Shown here piece after piece: positions 63,956 through 64,000 of a stretch of 64,000 bases of DNA (position 1 is its first letter; every line of letters starts with the position of its first letter). Below the pieces are notes generated by a model that was given only the letters and a program-made list of their open reading frames with translations, was not told the DNA's origin and searched no databases. The position numbers and the translations under genes are program-made. The stretch comes from Clostridium yunnanense (GTDB lineage Bacteria > Bacillota > Clostridia > Clostridiales > Clostridiaceae): NCBI RefSeq assembly GCF_016595795.1, contig NZ_JAENHN010000041.1, positions 39,529 through 103,528 of the forward strand. The letters run 5' to 3'.

Positions 63956-64000
63956 AATTTTCAGATTATCACTTGACAATATGCCAAGAATATGCGGCCG

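Noticed and set aside
63973..64000. TTGACA followed by GCGGCCG at the window edge, perhaps the start of a tRNA-Leu
   Set aside because: Seven bases resembling an acceptor stem are not enough, and no -10 element fits the TTGACA. The next bases are outside the window.

Overview
The window reads as chromosome of a low-GC, anaerobic, endospore-type Firmicute of the Clostridium group. The DNA is very AT-rich, Shine-Dalgarno sites are strong (AGGAGG-like), and TTG/GTG starts are frequent. It carries a hydrogenase-maturation GTPase (HydF), PPi-type phosphofructokinase, a FabK-type fatty-acid cluster under a FabT-like regulator, a hemerythrin-like protein, several clostridial small protein families and a tRNA-Trp T-box. 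No rRNA, complete tRNA, CRISPR array, prophage or insertion sequence was seen. The species cannot be fixed from sequence reading alone.

Layout. 1-4.4 kb: nudC, then a methyl-accepting chemotaxis protein followed by an orphan substrate-binding lipoprotein. 4.5-8.5 kb: a flavodoxin-fold reductase divergent from an HxlR regulator that leads hxlR-aspA-hydF. 8.6-12.5 kb: response regulator, histidine kinase and adenosine deaminase in one operon, then free-methionine-R-sulfoxide reductase. 12.5-15.5 kb: a structured non-coding region, a DUF4250 protein, a 46-residue membrane peptide and a PAS-GGDEF-EAL protein. 15.8-18.3 kb: a MATE transporter and a T-box-controlled tryptophan transporter. 18.4-24.4 kb: cell-wall genes (two polysaccharide deacetylases, two amidase-type enzymes), a hemerythrin pair and small membrane proteins. 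24.8-30.1 kb: a maltodextrin locus (malEFG and a cytoplasmic GH13 glycosidase) with a clear promoter and LacI-type operator. 30.3-38.2 kb: an unusual His/Cys/Gly-rich protein, dUTPase, an ABC-F ATPase, a MacAB-like exporter and a repeat protein. 38.5-42.8 kb: a class V aminotransferase, PPi-PFK, MntP and a Fur-family regulator.

43.0-52.9 kb is the largest unit: fabT-fabH-acpP-fabK-fabD-fabG-fabF-accB-fabZ-accC-accD-accA, a nearly complete type II fatty-acid initiation and elongation set with all four acetyl-CoA carboxylase subunits. Its promoter is followed by a 13-bp palindrome matching the known FabT operator. birA, whose product biotinylates AccB, lies convergent at the 3' end. 53.9-64.0 kb holds a metal-type ABC transporter lacking its binding protein, a DUF6762-like protein, PepF, a rhomboid protease, an FtsH-family protease, a DUF1232 protein, a hybrid-binding RNase H and a YtxH-like small protein.

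No unmistakably new multi-gene system is visible. The best leads are the structured region at 12.48-12.74 kb, the HxlR-linked hydrogenase-maturation operon and its operator, the repeat-bearing proteins at 30.3 and 37.6 kb, the chemoreceptor/binding-protein pair, and a dispersed intergenic repeat family. All functional calls come from reading motifs; no database search was run.
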